A stretch of DNA of 64,000 nt. It comes from Pelagovum pacificum (GTDB lineage: Bacteria; Pseudomonadota; Alphaproteobacteria; Rhodobacterales; Rhodobacteraceae). The stretch is taken from assembly GCF_016134045.1 (NCBI RefSeq), contig NZ_CP065915.1:3414501-3478500 (forward strand). The letters are read 5' to 3'. Both the position numbers and the translations under genes were made by a program. Of this stretch, positions 37,001-46,365 are shown in pieces. A model generated the notes under the pieces. It was not told the origin of the DNA and searched no databases. It worked only from the letters and a program-made list of their open reading frames with translations. How positions within the stretch are numbered: position 1 is the first letter of the stretch; each line of letters starts with the position of its first letter.

Positions 37001-39976
37001 ATGACCGAACAGAGCCCCAACGACGTCTTCCACGCCTCCAGCTTCCTGCAGGGTGCGAACGCCGATTACATCGAACAGCTGTACGCGAAGTACGCCGACG
37101 ACCCGTCGGCGGTCGACAACAGCTGGCAGGAATTCTTCCGATCGCTCGGCGACGACGAAACGGAGGCGAAGGCGGAAGCCGCCGGGCCGAGCTGGCTGCG
37201 CCACGACTGGCCGCCGGTGCCGAACGACGACCTGACCGCAGCGCTCGACGGCCAGTGGCCGATGGACCCGGTCACTTCGAAGGACGCGAAGGCTGCAGGT
37301 GAGAAGATCGCCGCCAAGGCCGCCGAGAAGGGCATCAAGGTCAGCGACCAGCAGATCCGCAATGCTGTGCTCGATTCGATCCGCGCGCTCATGCTGATCC
37401 GCGCCTACCGCATCCGTGGTCACCTTGCCGCCGATCTCGACCCGCTCGGGATGCGCGAAGAGACTCCGCACCCGGAGCTGGAGCCGGAATCCTACGGCTT
37501 CACCAAGGAAGACATGGATCGCCCGATCTTCATCGACAACGTGCTCGGCCTTGAGGTCGCCACGATGAAGGAGATCGTGGAGATCGTGAAGCGCACCTAC
37601 TGCGGCACCTTCGCGCTGCAGTACATGCACATCTCCGACCCGGAGCAGGCCGCCTGGCTGAAAGAGCGGATCGAAGGCTTCGGCAAGGAGATCAAGTTCA
37701 CCCAGAACGGCCGCAAGGCGATCCTGAACAAGCTGGTCGAGGCCGAGGGCTTCGAGAAGTTCCTGCACGTGAAGTACATGGGCACCAAGCGGTTCGGCCT
37801 GGATGGTGGCGAGTCGCTGATCCCGGCGATGGAGCAGATCATCAAGCGCGGCGGCGCGCTCGGCGTCGAGGAGATGGTCATCGGCATGCCGCACCGTGGC
37901 CGCCTGTCCGTCCTCGCCAACGTCATGCAGAAGCCCTACCGCGCGATCTTCAACGAGTTCCAGGGCGGCAGCTTCAAACCCGACGACGTCGATGGCTCGG
38001 GTGACGTCAAATACCACCTCGGCGCCTCGTCCGACCGGGAATTCGACGGCAACACCGTCCACCTTTCGCTCACCGCGAACCCTTCGCACCTCGAGGCGGT
38101 CAATCCGGTCGTGCTCGGCAAGGTCCGCGCCAAGCAGGACCAGCGCAAGGACAAGGACCGCAAGACGGTCGTCGGCGTTCTGCTGCACGGTGATGCCGCC
38201 TTCGCCGGACAGGGCGTGGTGGCCGAGGGCTTCGGCCTGTCCGGCCTGCGCGGCCACCGCACCGGCGGCACGATCCACTTCGTCGTGAACAACCAGATCG
38301 GCTTCACCACCGCGCCGCACTTCTCGCGCTCGTCGCCCTACCCGACGGACATCGCGCTGATGGTCGAAGCGCCGATCTTCCACGTGAACGGCGACGACCC
38401 CGAGGCCGTGGTTCACGCCGCCAAGGTCGCGATCGAGTATCGCCAGAAGTTCGGCAAGGACGTCGTCATCGACATGTTCTGCTACCGCCGGTTCGGTCAC
38501 AACGAAGGTGACGAGCCGATGTTCACCAACCCGGTGATGTACAAGAAGATCAAGCAGCAGAAGACCACGCTGACGCTCTACACCGATCGGCTCGTCAAGG
38601 ACGGGCTGATCCCCGAGGGCGAGATCGAGGACCTCAAGTCGCAGTTCCAGAACCACCTCAACGAAGAGTTCGAGGCGGGCAAGACCTACAAGCCCAACAA
38701 GGCCGACTGGCTGGACGGGCGCTGGTCCCACATGGACAAGATGAAAGAGGGCAAATACCAGCGCGGCAAGACCTCCATCGACGACAAGACGATGGAAGAT
38801 CTCGGCAAGGCGCTGACCACCGGTCCCGACGGCTTCGCCCTGCACCGCACGGTGGAGCGCCTGCTTCAGACCAAGCGCGACATGTTCGAGAGCGGCAAGG
38901 GTTTCGACTGGGCCACGGCCGAGGCGATGGCCTTCGGCTCCCTTCTGACCGAAGGCTACCCGGTGCGCCTGTCGGGTCAGGATTCCACGCGCGGCACCTT
39001 CAGCCAGCGGCACTCCGCCCTCGTCAGCCAGGAATCGGAAGAGCGGTACTATCCCCTCAACCACGTTCGCGAGGGGCAGGCCAATTTCGAAGTCATCGAC
39101 TCGATGCTGTCGGAATACGCCGTCTGCGGGTTCGAGTACGGCTACTCGCTGGCCGAACCGAACGCGCTGACCCTGTGGGAAGCGCAGTTCGGCGACTTCG
39201 CCAACGGCGCGCAGATCATGTTCGACCAGTTCGTGTCTTCGGGCGAGTCGAAGTGGCTGCGGATGTCGGGCCTCGTCCTGCTGCTGCCGCACGGCTACAT
39301 GGGCCAGGGTCCGGAACACTCCTCCGCCCGGCTCGAACGGTTCCTGCAGATGTGCGGCCAGGACAACTGGATCGTCGCCAACTGCTCGACCCCGGCGAAC
39401 TACTTCCACATCCTGCGCCGTCAGCTGCACCGCAGCTTCCGCAAGCCGCTCGTGCTGATGACGCCGAAGGACCTTCTGCGCCACAAGCTCGCGACCTCGA
39501 CGAAGGAGGATTTCCTCAAGGGGTCGTCCTTCCACCGCGTTCTCTGGGATGACGCCGAGAAGGGCCAGTCCGACACCGAGCTGCGCCCCGATGACGAGAT
39601 CAAGCGCGTCGTGATGTGTTCTGGCCGGGTCTACTACGACCTGCTGGAAGAACGGGACGCCCGCGGCATCGACGACGTTTACCTGCTGCGCGTCGAACAG
39701 TTCTATCCGTTCCCGGCCCAATCCGCCGTGAAGGAGCTCGACCGCTTCAAGAACGCCGAGATGATCTGGTGCCAGGAAGAACCGAAGAACCAGGGCGCGT
39801 GGTCGTTCCTCGAACCCAACCTCGAGTGGGTGCTTACCCGCATCGGCGCGAAGAACACTCGCGCGACTTACGTCGGCCGTCCCGCCGCGGCCTCGCCCGC
39901 GACCGGCCTCGCCTCGCAGCACAAAGCCCAGCAAGCGGCCCTCGTCGACGAGGCCCTGACCATCGAAGGGAAGTAA
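37001..39976 (+). CDS. sucA: 2-oxoglutarate dehydrogenase E1 component
   Basis: The protein has 991 aa, a full-length E1o. N-terminal [20 protein letters not shown] is the E2-docking segment. [19 protein letters not shown] and [18 protein letters not shown] form the ThDP site, and [19 protein letters not shown] the second domain. It decarboxylates 2-oxoglutarate and succinylates the lipoyl group of SucB. RBS GAAGGGGGAACATC. Confidence 0.98.
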   Translation: MTEQSPNDVFHASSFLQGANADYIEQLYAKYADDPSAVDNSWQEFFRSLGDDETEAKAEAAGPSWLRHDWPPVPNDDLTAALDGQWPMDPVTSKDAKAAGEKIAAKAAEKGIKVSDQQIRNAVLDSIRALMLIRAYRIRGHLAADLDPLGMREETPHPELEPESYGFTKEDMDRPIFIDNVLGLEVATMKEIVEIVKRTYCGTFALQYMHISDPEQAAWLKERIEGFGKEIKFTQNGRKAILNKLVEAEGFEKFLHVKYMGTKRFGLDGGESLIPAMEQIIKRGGALGVEEMVIGMPHRGRLSVLANVMQKPYRAIFNEFQGGSFKPDDVDGSGDVKYHLGASSDREFDGNTVHLSLTANPSHLEAVNPVVLGKVRAKQDQRKDKDRKTVVGVLLHGDAAFAGQGVVAEGFGLSGLRGHRTGGTIHFVVNNQIGFTTAPHFSRSSPYPTDIALMVEAPIFHVNGDDPEAVVHAAKVAIEYRQKFGKDVVIDMFCYRRFGHNEGDEPMFTNPVMYKKIKQQKTTLTLYTDRLVKDGLIPEGEIEDLKSQFQNHLNEEFEAGKTYKPNKADWLDGRWSHMDKMKEGKYQRGKTSIDDKTMEDLGKALTTGPDGFALHRTVERLLQTKRDMFESGKGFDWATAEAMAFGSLLTEGYPVRLSGQDSTRGTFSQRHSALVSQESEERYYPLNHVREGQANFEVIDSMLSEYAVCGFEYGYSLAEPNALTLWEAQFGDFANGAQIMFDQFVSSGESKWLRMSGLVLLLPHGYMGQGPEHSSARLERFLQMCGQDNWIVANCSTPANYFHILRRQLHRSFRKPLVLMTPKDLLRHKLATSTKEDFLKGSSFHRVLWDDAEKGQSDTELRPDDEIKRVVMCSGRVYYDLLEERDARGIDDVYLLRVEQFYPFPAQSAVKELDRFKNAEMIWCQEEPKNQGAWSFLEPNLEWVLTRIGAKNTRATYVGRPAAASPATGLASQHKAQQAALVDEALTIEGK

Positions 39977-39980
39977 GAAG

Positions 39981-41549
39981 ATGTCCGTAGAAGTCCGTGT
40001 CCCTGCCCTCGGGGAGAGCGTCACCGAAGCCACTGTCGCGACCTGGTTCAAGAAGCCCGGCGATGACGTCGAGGTGGACGAGATGCTCTGCGAGCTCGAA
40101 ACCGACAAGGTGACGGTGGAGGTTCCCTCCCCCGCCGCTGGCAAGCTGGAAGAGATCGTCGCCTCTGAAGGCGATACGGTCGGCGTCGACGCGCTGCTCG
40201 CCAACATCGCCGAAGCGGGCGACGCGGGGTCCTCCACGGACGTCAAGCCGCGCGAAGGCAAGTCCGCCGACGATGACGCCGACTCCAAGGAAGAGGCCGC
40301 CCCGGCCGAAGAGGAAGAGGCCCCGGCCTCCTCCTCCGATGGCGGCGACGGCGAGTCGATCGACATCATGGTCCCCTCGCTCGGCGAGAGCGTGACCGAA
40401 GCGACCGTGTCCACCTGGTTCAAGAAGCCGGGTGACAGCTTCGAGGCGGACGAGATGCTCTGCGAGCTCGAGACCGACAAGGTCTCGGTCGAAGTGCCCG
40501 CGCCCGCCGCCGGCAAGATCACCGAAGTCCTCGCCGAGGAAGGCTCCACCGTCGAGGCGGGCGGCAAGCTCGCCGTGATGACGACCGGCGAAGGTGGCGG
40601 TGCCGCCAAGTCCGAGGCTCCGAAGGAAGAGCCCAAGGCCGAAGCGCCCAAGGCCGGCAGCAAGGACACCGAGGATGCGCCCTCCGCCAAGAAGATGATG
40701 GCGGAAAAGAACATCTCCCCCGATGCCGTGACCGGCACCGGCAAGGATGGCCGCATCATGAAGGAAGACGTGCTGAACGCGATCAACAAGCCCGCCAAGG
40801 AAGAGGCGCCGAAGCAGGCGCCGCGCGCGCCCGTTGCCGCGGCTGATGCCGACCGGGAAGAGCGGGTGAAGATGACCCGCCTGCGCCAGACCATCGCGCG
40901 CCGCCTGAAGGAGGCCCAGAACTCCGCCGCCATGCTGACGACCTACAACGAGGTCGACATGGGCGCGGTCATGGACCTTCGGAACGAGTACAAGGACCTG
41001 TTCCTCAAGAAGCACGGCGTGAAGCTCGGCTTCATGTCCTTCTTCGTGAAGGCCTGCTGCCACGCCCTGAAAGAGGTTCCGGACGTCAACGCCGAGATCG
41101 ACGGCACCGATGTGGTCTACAAGAACTACGTCCACATGGGCATCGCCGTCGGCACGCCGAACGGCCTCGTCGTTCCGGTTGTGCGCGACGCCGACCAGAA
41201 AGGCTTCGCCGCGATCGAACAGGAGATCGGCGAGCTCGGCGCGAAGGGTCGCGACGGCAAGCTGACGATGGCCGAGATGCAGGGCGGGTCCTTCACCATC
41301 TCCAACGGTGGTGTCTACGGCTCGCTCATGTCCTCGCCGATCCTGAACCCGCCGCAGTCGGGTATCCTCGGCATGCACAAGATTCAGGAACGGCCGATGG
41401 TCGTGAACGGCAAGATCGAGATCCGGCCGATGATGTACCTCGCCCTCAGCTACGATCACCGCATCGTCGACGGCAAGGGCGCCGTGACCTTCCTCGTCCG
41501 CGTGAAGGAAGCGCTCGAGGATCCGCGCCGTCTGCTTATGGACTTGTAA
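39981..41549 (+). CDS. sucB: Dihydrolipoyl succinyltransferase (E2o) with two lipoyl domains
   Basis: The protein has 522 aa. Two lipoyl domains carry the acceptor lysines K43 and K167 (both ELETDKV). Acidic and Ala/Pro/Lys linkers separate them from the peripheral subunit-binding domain ([20 protein letters not shown]) and the catalytic domain with [17 protein letters not shown]. coli SucB has one lipoyl domain. It begins 4 bp after sucA. Confidence 0.97.
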   Translation: MSVEVRVPALGESVTEATVATWFKKPGDDVEVDEMLCELETDKVTVEVPSPAAGKLEEIVASEGDTVGVDALLANIAEAGDAGSSTDVKPREGKSADDDADSKEEAAPAEEEEAPASSSDGGDGESIDIMVPSLGESVTEATVSTWFKKPGDSFEADEMLCELETDKVSVEVPAPAAGKITEVLAEEGSTVEAGGKLAVMTTGEGGGAAKSEAPKEEPKAEAPKAGSKDTEDAPSAKKMMAEKNISPDAVTGTGKDGRIMKEDVLNAINKPAKEEAPKQAPRAPVAAADADREERVKMTRLRQTIARRLKEAQNSAAMLTTYNEVDMGAVMDLRNEYKDLFLKKHGVKLGFMSFFVKACCHALKEVPDVNAEIDGTDVVYKNYVHMGIAVGTPNGLVVPVVRDADQKGFAAIEQEIGELGAKGRDGKLTMAEMQGGSFTISNGGVYGSLMSSPILNPPQSGILGMHKIQERPMVVNGKIEIRPMMYLALSYDHRIVDGKGAVTFLVRVKEALEDPRRLLMDL

Positions 41550-41561
41550 GGGTGACAGGAT

Positions 41562-41598
41562 GTCCGGCCCCCGTCCCGCACGTCGCGGGGGGCCGGAC
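41562..41598 (+). terminator. GC hairpin after sucB
   Basis: GTCCGGCCCCC pairs perfectly with GGGGGCCGGAC (11 bp) around a 15-nt loop, 12 bp after the sucB stop. No T-tract follows; partial termination or 3' protection before the glycosyltransferase gene. Confidence 0.5.
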
Positions 41599-41621
41599 CC
41601 CATCCCGTGCGAGGTATCTCC

Positions 41622-42563
41622 GTGACGCCTGACCGCAATCGCCCCGCCGTCATGTCCTGCATGCGTGACGAGGGCGCGCACCTGCTGGAGTGGCTGGCCT
41701 ATCACCGTGCCGTCGGCTTCGGCGAGGTGGTGGTGGCGACCAACGACTGCTCCGACGGGACCGATGCGCTGCTCGACGCGCTCGCCGCCGCCGGGGAGGT
41801 CACGCACCTGCGCAATGACGTGCCCGACGGCACCCCGCCGCAGCACAGCGGCACGGCGCTGGCGATGGCGCACCTGCGCGCGCGCGGCGCTCATTGGGTG
41901 CTCCATATCGACGCCGACGAGTTTCTCAACGTTCAGACCGGGCATGGTACGGTCGACGACCTGCTCGCCGTCGCGCCGGATGCCGACTGCATCTGCATCG
42001 GCTGGCGCAACTTCGGGGACGGTGGTCATGCCGCGTGGCCCGGCGCCACCCTGCCCCACTTCACCCGCCGTGAAGGGCCGCCCAAGCCGGACGAGAGCTA
42101 CTTCAAGTGCCTCTTCCGCCTTGCGTCCTTCGACCACGCATACGCCCACATGCCGACCCGGCCAACGATGGCGAACCCGACGCTGGTCAACGCCGCAGGT
42201 CAGCAGCTGAAGAACGACCAGCTGTTCGCCGACGCCCCCCGCGTCCGGTTTTTCCCGGTGCGCGATGCGCTGCGGCTCGACCGGGTGGCGATCAACCACT
42301 ACGGGGTGAAATCACCCGACGTGTTCACGATGAAACTCGCCCGGGGCCGGGGCGAGAACACGCGTGGCCACCAGAAATACCGGCTCGGCTCCGAATGGCA
42401 CCGCCGCGCCAACCGCAACGAGGTCGAGGACACGACGATCCTGCGCCACTGGCCCGCGACCGAAGCCGGGATCGCCCGCCTCCGCGCGCTTCCCGGCGTG
42501 GCCGAGGCCGAAGCCCGCTGCCTCGCCTGGTTCGACGACCGCAGACTGGAGACTGCCGAATGA
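41622..42563 (+). CDS. Glycosyltransferase family 2-like protein
   Basis: About 313 aa from GTG 41622 (GAGGTA lies 7 nt before; GTG 41607 would add five residues). SCMRDEGAHLLEWLAYHRAVG and HIDADEFLNVQ (DxD-like) are typical of the Glyco_tranf_2_4 group acting on surface polysaccharides. No membrane helix. It sits between sucB and lpd, and its stop overlaps the MAPEG gene (ATGA). The link to the TCA operon may be only positional. Confidence 0.82.
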   Translation: MTPDRNRPAVMSCMRDEGAHLLEWLAYHRAVGFGEVVVATNDCSDGTDALLDALAAAGEVTHLRNDVPDGTPPQHSGTALAMAHLRARGAHWVLHIDADEFLNVQTGHGTVDDLLAVAPDADCICIGWRNFGDGGHAAWPGATLPHFTRREGPPKPDESYFKCLFRLASFDHAYAHMPTRPTMANPTLVNAAGQQLKNDQLFADAPRVRFFPVRDALRLDRVAINHYGVKSPDVFTMKLARGRGENTRGHQKYRLGSEWHRRANRNEVEDTTILRHWPATEAGIARLRALPGVAEAEARCLAWFDDRRLETAE

Positions 42564-42970
42564 CCCCCGAACTCACCGTTCTCGTGCTGGCCGCCCTGTT
42601 GCAGGTCGTGCAGTTCGCCCTTTTCTCGATCCCCGCGAACATGGAGCTCGGCACGGGCAAGACCGCCTCTCCCCGCGATCCGCAGCGGATGGACAAACCC
42701 CTGATGGAGCAGGTGAGCATCCGGACCGGGCGGCTCGGCCGCGCCTTCAACAACCACTTCGAGGCGCTGATCCTCTTCACCATCGCCGTCGTGGCGCTGT
42801 CGATCTCGGACCAGGGCAACGGCTACACGGCGACGCTGGCGTGGATCTACCTGCTGGCGCGGGTCCTCTACATCCCCGCCTACGCCTTCGGCTGGGTGCC
42901 GTGGCGCTCGCTGATCTTCGCCTTCGGCTTCTTCGCGACCGTGCTCATGCTGCTCGCGGCGCTCTTTTGA
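42560..42970 (+). CDS. MAPEG family membrane protein
   Basis: The protein has 136 aa with four hydrophobic segments (LTVLVLAALLQVVQFALFSI and following). TGRLGRAFNNHFEALILFT is the MAPEG signature. Members include glutathione transferase-like enzymes, but this bacterial group is uncharacterised. ATGA overlap with the glycosyltransferase gene. Confidence 0.85.
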   Translation: MTPELTVLVLAALLQVVQFALFSIPANMELGTGKTASPRDPQRMDKPLMEQVSIRTGRLGRAFNNHFEALILFTIAVVALSISDQGNGYTATLAWIYLLARVLYIPAYAFGWVPWRSLIFAFGFFATVLMLLAALF

Positions 42971-43035
42971 CCTCTCCGCGCGCGGAGACTACGGATAAGG
43001 CCGCGGACAGCGGCAGACAGAAAGGATGACCTGAA

Positions 43036-44421
43036 ATGGCCCAATACGATGTCATCGTGATCGGCTCCGGCCCCGGCGGCTACGTCTGCGCGATCCGTTG
43101 CGCGCAGCTCGGCCTCAAGACGGCTGTCGTCGAAGGGCGCGAAACGCTCGGCGGCACCTGCCTGAACGTCGGCTGCATCCCCTCCAAGGCGCTGCTGCAC
43201 GCGACCGAGATGCTGCACGAGGCGGAGCACAACTTCGCCGAGATGGGCCTGAAGGGCAAAACCCAGTCCGTCGACTGGAAGCAGATGCTCTCCTACAAGG
43301 AGACCACGATCGGCCAGAACACCGGCGGCATCGAATTCCTGTTCAAGAAGAACAAGATCGACTGGCTGAAGGGCTGGGGCTCCATCCCCGAGGCAGGCAA
43401 GGTGAAGGTCGGTGACGAGGTCCACGAGGCCAAGCACATCGTCGTTGCCTCCGGCTCCGAACCGGCGTCCCTGAAAGGTGTCGAGGTCGACGAGAAAACC
43501 GTCGTCACCTCCACCGGCGCGCTCGAACTGTCGAAAATCCCGAAGAAGATGGTCGTGATCGGTGCCGGCGTCATCGGGCTCGAGCTCGGCTCGGTCTACA
43601 AGCGCCTCGGTGCAGAGGTCACGGTGGTCGAGTTCCTCGACAAGATCACCCCCACGATGGACGGCGAAGTGTCCCGCCAGTTCCAGAAAATGCTGACCAA
43701 GCAGGGGCTGGAGTTCATCCTCGGCGCCGCCGTGCAGGGGGTCGAGGTCGGCAAGGGCAAGGCCAAGGTCACCTACAAGCTGAAGAAGGACGACAGCGAG
43801 GCGACGATCGACGCCGACACCGTCCTCGTCTCCACCGGCCGCCGGCCCTACACCGACGGGCTCGGCCTCGACGCCCTCGGCGTCGAGATGGAGCGCGGCA
43901 TGATCAAGACCGACGATCACTACAAGACGAACGTCGACGGCATCTACGCGATCGGTGACTGCATCGCCGGCCCCATGCTCGCCCACAAGGCCGAGGACGA
44001 GGGCACCGCCGTCGCCGAAGGCATCGCGGGCCAGCATCCGCACGTGAACTACGGCGTGATCCCGTCCGTCGTCTACACCCACCCCGAGGTCGCCTCGGTC
44101 GGCAAGACCGAAGAGCAGCTGAAGGACGAGGGCAAGAAGTACAAGGTCGGCAAGTTCCCCTTCATGGGCAACGCGCGGGCCAAGGCGAACTTCTCCTCCG
44201 AGGGGTTCGTGAAGATCCTCGCCGATGCGGAAACCGACCGGGTCCTCGGCGCACACATCATCGGCCCGATGGCCGGCGACCTGATCCACGAGATCTGCGT
44301 CGCGATGGAATTCGGCGCCGCGGCCGAGGATGTCGCCCGCACCTGCCACGCGCACCCGACCTACTCGGAAGCCGTGCGCGAAGCCGCGCTCGCCTGCGGC
44401 GACGGGGCGATCCACGTATGA
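43036..44421 (+). CDS. lpdA: Dihydrolipoyl dehydrogenase (E3)
   Basis: The protein has 461 aa. FAD site [17 protein letters not shown], redox disulfide C42/C47 ([18 protein letters not shown]), NAD site [20 protein letters not shown], and the C-terminal His-Glu in [16 protein letters not shown]. Reoxidises dihydrolipoamide of the 2-oxoglutarate complex. The stop overlaps the rpe ATG (ATGA). Confidence 0.98.
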   Translation: MAQYDVIVIGSGPGGYVCAIRCAQLGLKTAVVEGRETLGGTCLNVGCIPSKALLHATEMLHEAEHNFAEMGLKGKTQSVDWKQMLSYKETTIGQNTGGIEFLFKKNKIDWLKGWGSIPEAGKVKVGDEVHEAKHIVVASGSEPASLKGVEVDEKTVVTSTGALELSKIPKKMVVIGAGVIGLELGSVYKRLGAEVTVVEFLDKITPTMDGEVSRQFQKMLTKQGLEFILGAAVQGVEVGKGKAKVTYKLKKDDSEATIDADTVLVSTGRRPYTDGLGLDALGVEMERGMIKTDDHYKTNVDGIYAIGDCIAGPMLAHKAEDEGTAVAEGIAGQHPHVNYGVIPSVVYTHPEVASVGKTEEQLKDEGKKYKVGKFPFMGNARAKANFSSEGFVKILADAETDRVLGAHIIGPMAGDLIHEICVAMEFGAAAEDVARTCHAHPTYSEAVREAALACGDGAIHV

Positions 44422-45095
44422 GCGTGAAGATCGCCCCCTCCATCCTCGCCGCCGACTTCGCCGACTTCGGGCGCGAAGTGAAAGCGGTCGAGGCGCAGGG
44501 CGCGGACTGGATCCACGTCGACGTGATGGATGGGCACTTCGTGCCCAACCTCACCTTCGGGCCGCCAATGGCGAAGGCACTGCGCCCGCACGTGACGACC
44601 TTCATGGACGTTCACCTGATGATCGCGCCGGTCGATGCCTTCATCGACGCCTTCGCCGACGCCGGGGCCGACATGCTGACCTCTCACATCGAGGCGGGCC
44701 CCCACGTCCACCGCACCATGCAGGCGACGAAAGCCGCCGGCATGAAGGCCGGGCTGGCGCTCAACCCCGGCACATCGGTCGAGGCCGTCACCCCCCTGCT
44801 CGACATTGTCGACATGGTACTGGTCATGACGGTGAATCCCGGTTTCGGCGGGCAGAAGTTCCTGCACCACCAGCTCGCCCAGATCCGTCGCCTGAAAGAG
44901 CTGATCGGCGACCGCGAGATCCTGATCCAGGTCGACGGCGGCATCGACCCGACGACCGCGCCGCTCGTCACCGCGGCAGGGGCGGACGTGCTGGTCGCCG
45001 GCTCCTCCATCTTCCGGGACGGCTCCGCCGACGCGCCGGAGCCCTACGGTGCCGCCATCACCGCGCTCAGGGACGCGGCAAGCACCGGGATCTGA
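44418..45095 (+). CDS. rpe: Ribulose-phosphate 3-epimerase
   Basis: The protein has 225 aa with a TIM barrel. [37 protein letters not shown] (metal His/Asp), [15 protein letters not shown] and [13 protein letters not shown] are diagnostic. It interconverts ribulose 5-P and xylulose 5-P. Coupled to lpd by ATGA. The end of the gene overlaps the FNR-like box of nsrR. Confidence 0.97.
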   Translation: MSVKIAPSILAADFADFGREVKAVEAQGADWIHVDVMDGHFVPNLTFGPPMAKALRPHVTTFMDVHLMIAPVDAFIDAFADAGADMLTSHIEAGPHVHRTMQATKAAGMKAGLALNPGTSVEAVTPLLDIVDMVLVMTVNPGFGGQKFLHHQLAQIRRLKELIGDREILIQVDGGIDPTTAPLVTAAGADVLVAGSSIFRDGSADAPEPYGAAITALRDAASTGI

Positions 45096-45105
45096 TTCAG
45101 ATCAA
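45092..45105 (+). promoter_or_regulatory. FNR/CRP-family-like box upstream of nsrR
   Basis: CTGAT-TCAG-ATCAA differs from the FNR/FnrL consensus (TTGAT-N4-ATCAA) at one position. It overlaps the rpe stop codon. If it acts at -41.5, the transcript would start near 45140, inside the NsrR box. Confidence 0.5.
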
Positions 45106-45120
45106 GGTCCTCCCCCTTCA

Positions 45121-45143
45121 AAGATGTCAGGAATTTGCATCTT
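45121..45143 (+). promoter_or_regulatory. NsrR-type operator
   Basis: Half-sites AAGATGTCAGG and ATTTGCATCTT separated by one A form a 23-bp site. This is the length and arrangement of the known NsrR consensus (AAGATG...CATCTT). It lies 19 bp before the nsrR start codon, so autorepression is likely. Confidence 0.65.
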
Positions 45144-45161
45144 TTCTCGGGGAGGATCGAA

Positions 45162-45617
45162 TTGCGACTCACGATCCGTTCGAACATCGCGATGCGCGCT
45201 CTTATGGTCTGTGCCGTGAACACGCCCGACATCGTGCGGAAAAGCGACATCGCAAGAGCCTGCAACGTGTCTGAGGCGCACCTCGCCATCGTGATCAACC
45301 GTCTCTCCCGGGCTGGCGTGCTCGACACCGTGCGCGGTCGCAACGGCGGCGTGCGCCTTGCCCTCCCGGCAGAGCAGATCAGCGTCGGGCAGGTCTTCCG
45401 CGTGCTCGAGGGCGGCTCCCCCATCGTCGAGTGCTTCGAAGCGAACAATACCTGCCCGCTCACCCCGGGCTGCCGCCTGCGCGGCAAGCTGGCCGAAGCG
45501 ATGGACGTCTTCTACGACCATCTCGACAACACGAGCGTCGCCGACCTCGTGGATGACAACGACACGCTCGAGTCGATGCTGAGCATCGACAGCCAGTCCG
45601 CCATGTCCGGCAGCTAG
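45162..45617 (+). CDS. nsrR: Rrf2-family regulator, NsrR-like (nitric-oxide sensor)
   Basis: The protein has 151 aa. The winged helix starts RLTIRSNIAMRALMVCA and includes RACNVSEAHLAIVINRLSRAG. The three cluster cysteines are in the spacing typical of NsrR (ECFEANNTCPLTPGCRLRG). NsrR senses NO through its Fe-S cluster and represses NO-defence genes. The start is TTG at 45162, chosen for the strong GGGGAGGA and the family-typical N-terminus. Confidence 0.88.
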   Translation: MRLTIRSNIAMRALMVCAVNTPDIVRKSDIARACNVSEAHLAIVINRLSRAGVLDTVRGRNGGVRLALPAEQISVGQVFRVLEGGSPIVECFEANNTCPLTPGCRLRGKLAEAMDVFYDHLDNTSVADLVDDNDTLESMLSIDSQSAMSGS

Positions 45618-45653
45618 GTCGCGTCCGCGGGGTGTCGTCTTAGCACTTGCGTT

Positions 45654-45665
45654 ATGTTATAACAT
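45654..45665. promoter_or_regulatory. Palindrome ATGTTATAACAT before the DUF6525 gene
   Basis: A perfect 12-bp palindrome in an AT-rich patch about 70 bp before the DUF6525 start. It could be an operator or include the -10 element (TATAAC). The regulator is unknown. Confidence 0.4.
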
Positions 45666-45733
45666 TACATACGAAGCCTGTCAGACATTCGCCGCAAGCG
45701 ACGGAGACGAGGCATGACAGGACCGACCGCGTG

Positions 45734-46036
45734 ATGCCCCGCAACCGCGGGGCCACCACCCTCAGGGTCAGACGCTGCAACGAGGACCCGATGCGGGAAT
45801 TCGACCGCCTTCCGCCCGAGCTTCGGACATGGCTGGCCGGGGCCATGCTGCCTTGGCGCCCCCGTTCGGTCCGTCGCGCCTTCGACAGGGCCATCGCCCG
45901 GACGCGCGACACGTCCAGTGCCCTGCGGGAGCTCGACCTCCTCGAAGAACGGCTCATCGCGAAGGACGCGATCCGCATCTGGGGCAACGCCCACCCCCAA
46001 GTTCAAGGGCGCACGACGGAAGATATCACCAACTGA
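45734..46036 (+). CDS. DUF6525 family small protein
   Basis: The protein has 100 aa: MPRNRGATTLRVRRCNEDPM, then MREFDRLPPELRTWLAGAML and LPWRPRSVRRAFDRAIARTR, with a helical C-terminus. This is the DUF6525 pattern of Rhodobacterales. Cytoplasmic, basic; function unknown. The ATG at 45734 starts the conserved part; no strong RBS is seen. Confidence 0.72.
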   Translation: MPRNRGATTLRVRRCNEDPMREFDRLPPELRTWLAGAMLPWRPRSVRRAFDRAIARTRDTSSALRELDLLEERLIAKDAIRIWGNAHPQVQGRTTEDITN

Positions 46037-46365
46037 TCTGGTTCAGAAAATTTGGTAGCGTGGGTGCGTTCTAGTCACGATCAAACGCTATTGCTGCGTT
46101 CCAGTCTCCCGCAAAGATCAAAGCAAGCCGATACAAATGACGAGCCTATAAGATCGATGCTGACGTTGTTGTTTCTAGCTTCCTTGGCGACGCTACTGGC
46201 ATGGTTCTCCGCGGGTCTTTCCGCTCCACAAACACCAGAGAGCATCCAACAGACCCGAGGTACTGATGCGGGCCAGCACCTCAGGTCGTTACCGCGCTAG
46301 GACTTAGCTAACCTCAATACTCCCGTATCTTGGCCAGAGAAGCCGACCGTTCGCTTAACGGTCTG
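46037..46365. other. 329-bp gap at the edge of the accessory region
   Basis: No supported gene. A 47-codon frame (46157-46300) with one hydrophobic stretch has no RBS and is not called. The right end holds the hairpin after the sialidase-like gene. Base composition is less GC-rich than to the left. Confidence 0.5.
46345..46363 (-). terminator. Hairpin after the sialidase-like gene
   Basis: GACCGTT / AACGGTC, a 7-bp perfect stem with a 5-nt loop, directly after the stop codon on the minus strand. No T-run; a weak terminator. Confidence 0.45.

Noticed and set aside
36962..40933. Very long antisense open frame (1323 codons) opposite sucA/sucB
   Set aside because: It mirrors the codon bias of sucA and sucB, has no RBS or domain, and the plus strand is certain to code.
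39834..42299. 821-codon minus-strand frame opposite sucB and the glycosyltransferase gene
   Set aside because: Shadow of genes with intact catalytic motifs on the plus strand.
46031..46050. CTGAT-CTGG-TTCAG near the DUF6525 stop as an FNR box
   Set aside because: It is a dyad but the right half lacks ATCAA, and no gene follows in a suitable place.
46157..46300. 47-codon frame with a hydrophobic stretch (MLTLLFLASLATLLAWFSAG)
   Set aside because: No RBS, no neighbour coupling, short; could be a membrane peptide but support is too thin.
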